Assembly: GCA_003511825.1 (NCBI GenBank)
Contig: DOIU01000470.1
Coordinates: 1 to 5,874 of the forward strand
DNA length: 5,874 nucleotides
Direction of reading: 5' to 3'
Source of the DNA: Gammaproteobacteria bacterium
Lineage (GTDB): Bacteria; Pseudomonadota; Gammaproteobacteria; Granulosicoccales; Granulosicoccaceae
Below, one piece after another: positions 4,773 to 5,874 of the stretch. The notes beneath the pieces are model-generated. The model had not been told where the DNA came from. It did not search any database and saw only the letters and a program-made list of their open reading frames with translations. The translations under genes and the position numbers were made by a program. The first letter of the stretch is position 1; each line of letters opens with the position of its first letter.

Positions 4773-5874
4773 CTAATGGTTGTGTGCTGAGCCTCTGGCC
4801 AATGTACTGGGTGACGGTGAGTAATCCGTGCGGCGCCAGCCTTGTGGTGTCCAATCAATCTCAAAGGTCGGCCAGAAATAGTATTCGGGCGCCACGCTGA
4901 TTATATCACGCCGACCACTCATGCTGACGGTTGTCAGGCGGGCATATTCGTCTTGCGGAATGTGTCGAACGCGCGCCAGGAACTCATCGAGATTGTGGAT
5001 GGGCTCACCGTTAACGGCGGTGACCAGGCGATTGCGGTAGAGCCGATCCCACACGGCGGGTGAACCCGGCTCTGTGTGGGCAATGTACACACCGGGCTCG
5101 CGAATGCCGGTGTACAGTGCAATCTCGCGATGCGGGTTTTGGAACAGCGCCCCCGCCCAACTGACCGCGCGTCGTGTGCCGACGCCATCCAGCAATGTGG
5201 GCAGGCATTCCAGGGATAATACCTCCCCTGCGCGCAGGATTTCGAGCGTGAGTGTCGGGTGCTGGCTCAGTGCCTGAGCGGCCTGCAACTCGCTGACGAT
5301 TTCGCCGTTGATGCTGAGCAGAATGTCACCTGCCCGCAAAATCCCTTGCGCGGCGGAGCCCGGCACGATTTGCTCAACATAGAGCACGCGTCGGTTGGCG
5401 GCGTCCAGTGCGGCAAAGCGTTGTAACCAATCATCGCCAAGGCCGAGCTCAATCGCCTCTGACAGCGATTTATAATACAAGCGTGCGTCAAGCGTATAGT
5501 AGCCGGCATTCTCGCGGTAATTGTTCAGCGTTTCCGCGACCAGCTGAATGGGGATAGCCCATTCTGCCTCTGTGATGTCTTTACCGTCTTGGACGGCAAA
5601 GGAGGTCCATAGCGCGTGGATGACGCCGTCAGCGTCCACCACCGGCCCACCGAGTGACGGTGGCAAATTGGCGGCGCTGTAGGCATCCAGCGGCAATTGT
5701 TGAAATCGGGGCAAGCGCGGACGTTCCAGCGCGATGCTGACGCGACTCAGATTGGCCAGGCGGTTGAACTGATAGGTCCCATCCTGGCGGTACACCAGCC
5801 GGAAGAGATCGTTCGGCAAGGGCGTGTCCGGGTTTGCAAATTTGACGCGAGGCACGGTCACATCGCCCAATGCG
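4773..5874 (-). CDS. HtrA/Nma111-like protein with degenerate protease-like segment and two PDZ-type domains (C-terminal part)
   Basis: The reading frame is open to the right edge and lacks a plausible start there (the nearest, TTG at 5870, sits in a domain), so the N-terminus lies outside. Counting from that TTG, about 365 residues are visible. Residues 1-110 look like the end of a trypsin-like domain. Where active HtrA proteases have GNSGGP, it reads PPSLGGPVVDADG (70-82), followed by the strand IHALWTSFA. The only serine near the site, S72, is offset, so this copy is probably inactive. A first PDZ spans about 160-222 (VLYVEQIVPGSAAQGILRAG, then DILLSING). A second spans about 258-325 (GVYIAHTEPGSPAVW, then LVTAVNGEPIHNLDEFL and VRHIPQDEYARL). 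The order and details recall the C-terminal half of yeast Nma111, a double HtrA protein. It is probably a periplasmic quality-control or scaffold protein, but localisation cannot be judged without the N-terminus. It is the most upstream visible gene of the leftward operon and ends four bases before ubiF. Confidence 0.82.
   Translation of the reverse strand, partial: ALGDVTVPRVKFANPDTPLPNDLFRLVYRQDGTYQFNRLANLSRVSIALERPRLPRFQQLPLDAYSAANLPPSLGGPVVDADGVIHALWTSFAVQDGKDITEAEWAIPIQLVAETLNNYRENAGYYTLDARLYYKSLSEAIELGLGDDWLQRFAALDAANRRVLYVEQIVPGSAAQGILRAGDILLSINGEIVSELQAAQALSQHPTLTLEILRAGEVLSLECLPTLLDGVGTRRAVSWAGALFQNPHREIALYTGIREPGVYIAHTEPGSPAVWDRLYRNRLVTAVNGEPIHNLDEFLARVRHIPQDEYARLTTVSMSGRRDIISVAPEYYFWPTFEIDWTPQGWRRTDYSPSPSTLARGSAHNH

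Noticed and set aside
4769..4864. N-terminal extension of 32 residues on the ubiquinone hydroxylase
   Set aside because: It would overlap the end of the PDZ protein gene by about 90 bases, and its composition (His/Arg-rich) does not fit the family, whose members start directly before the Rossmann strand.

Overview
The window looks like chromosomal DNA from a proteobacterium, most likely a gammaproteobacterium. The main reason is a ubiquinone-biosynthesis FAD hydroxylase that resembles UbiF/UbiI. Other support comes from a tandem-domain universal stress protein of the type common in Proteobacteria, a moderately high GC content by eye, and Shine-Dalgarno/sigma70-like signals. Coding density is high: no gene-free stretch exceeds about 135 bases. 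I see no RNA gene, insertion sequence or CRISPR array.

Layout. At the left edge a leftward gene begins (1-67); only its membrane-anchor N-terminus is visible. A 131-base divergent spacer follows, with back-to-back promoter candidates and a 12-bp palindrome between them. Two rightward genes come next: an HSL-type (family IV) alpha/beta hydrolase (199-1191) and a two-domain universal stress protein (1264-2103). The stress protein has its own promoter, a Fur-box-like sequence and a very strong ribosome binding site. A GC hairpin (2104-2123) separates these from a convergent leftward operon that fills the rest of the window.

The leftward operon, in order of transcription, holds: (i) the C-terminal part of an HtrA/Nma111-like protein with a degenerate protease-like segment and two PDZ-type domains (4773 to beyond the right edge); (ii) a UbiF-like ubiquinone hydroxylase (3548-4768); (iii) a GT-B-fold glycosyltransferase-like protein that resembles the N-terminal half of plant L-arabinokinase (2418-3524); and (iv) a small HipB-like XRE regulator with no HipA partner in view (2131-2421). 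The junctions are a 4-base gap, a gap of 23 bases (or a 1-base overlap if the longer start is used), and an ATGA overlap. Co-transcription and translational coupling are therefore likely.

The window shows no defence system or mobile element. Its most unusual content is that operon. Two of its members resemble proteins best known from eukaryotes (yeast nuclear HtrA Nma111 and plant arabinokinase), and they are packed around a respiratory-quinone gene and an orphan antitoxin-like regulator. Their joint role is unknown. All family resemblances are from memory and reading of motifs, not from a database search.
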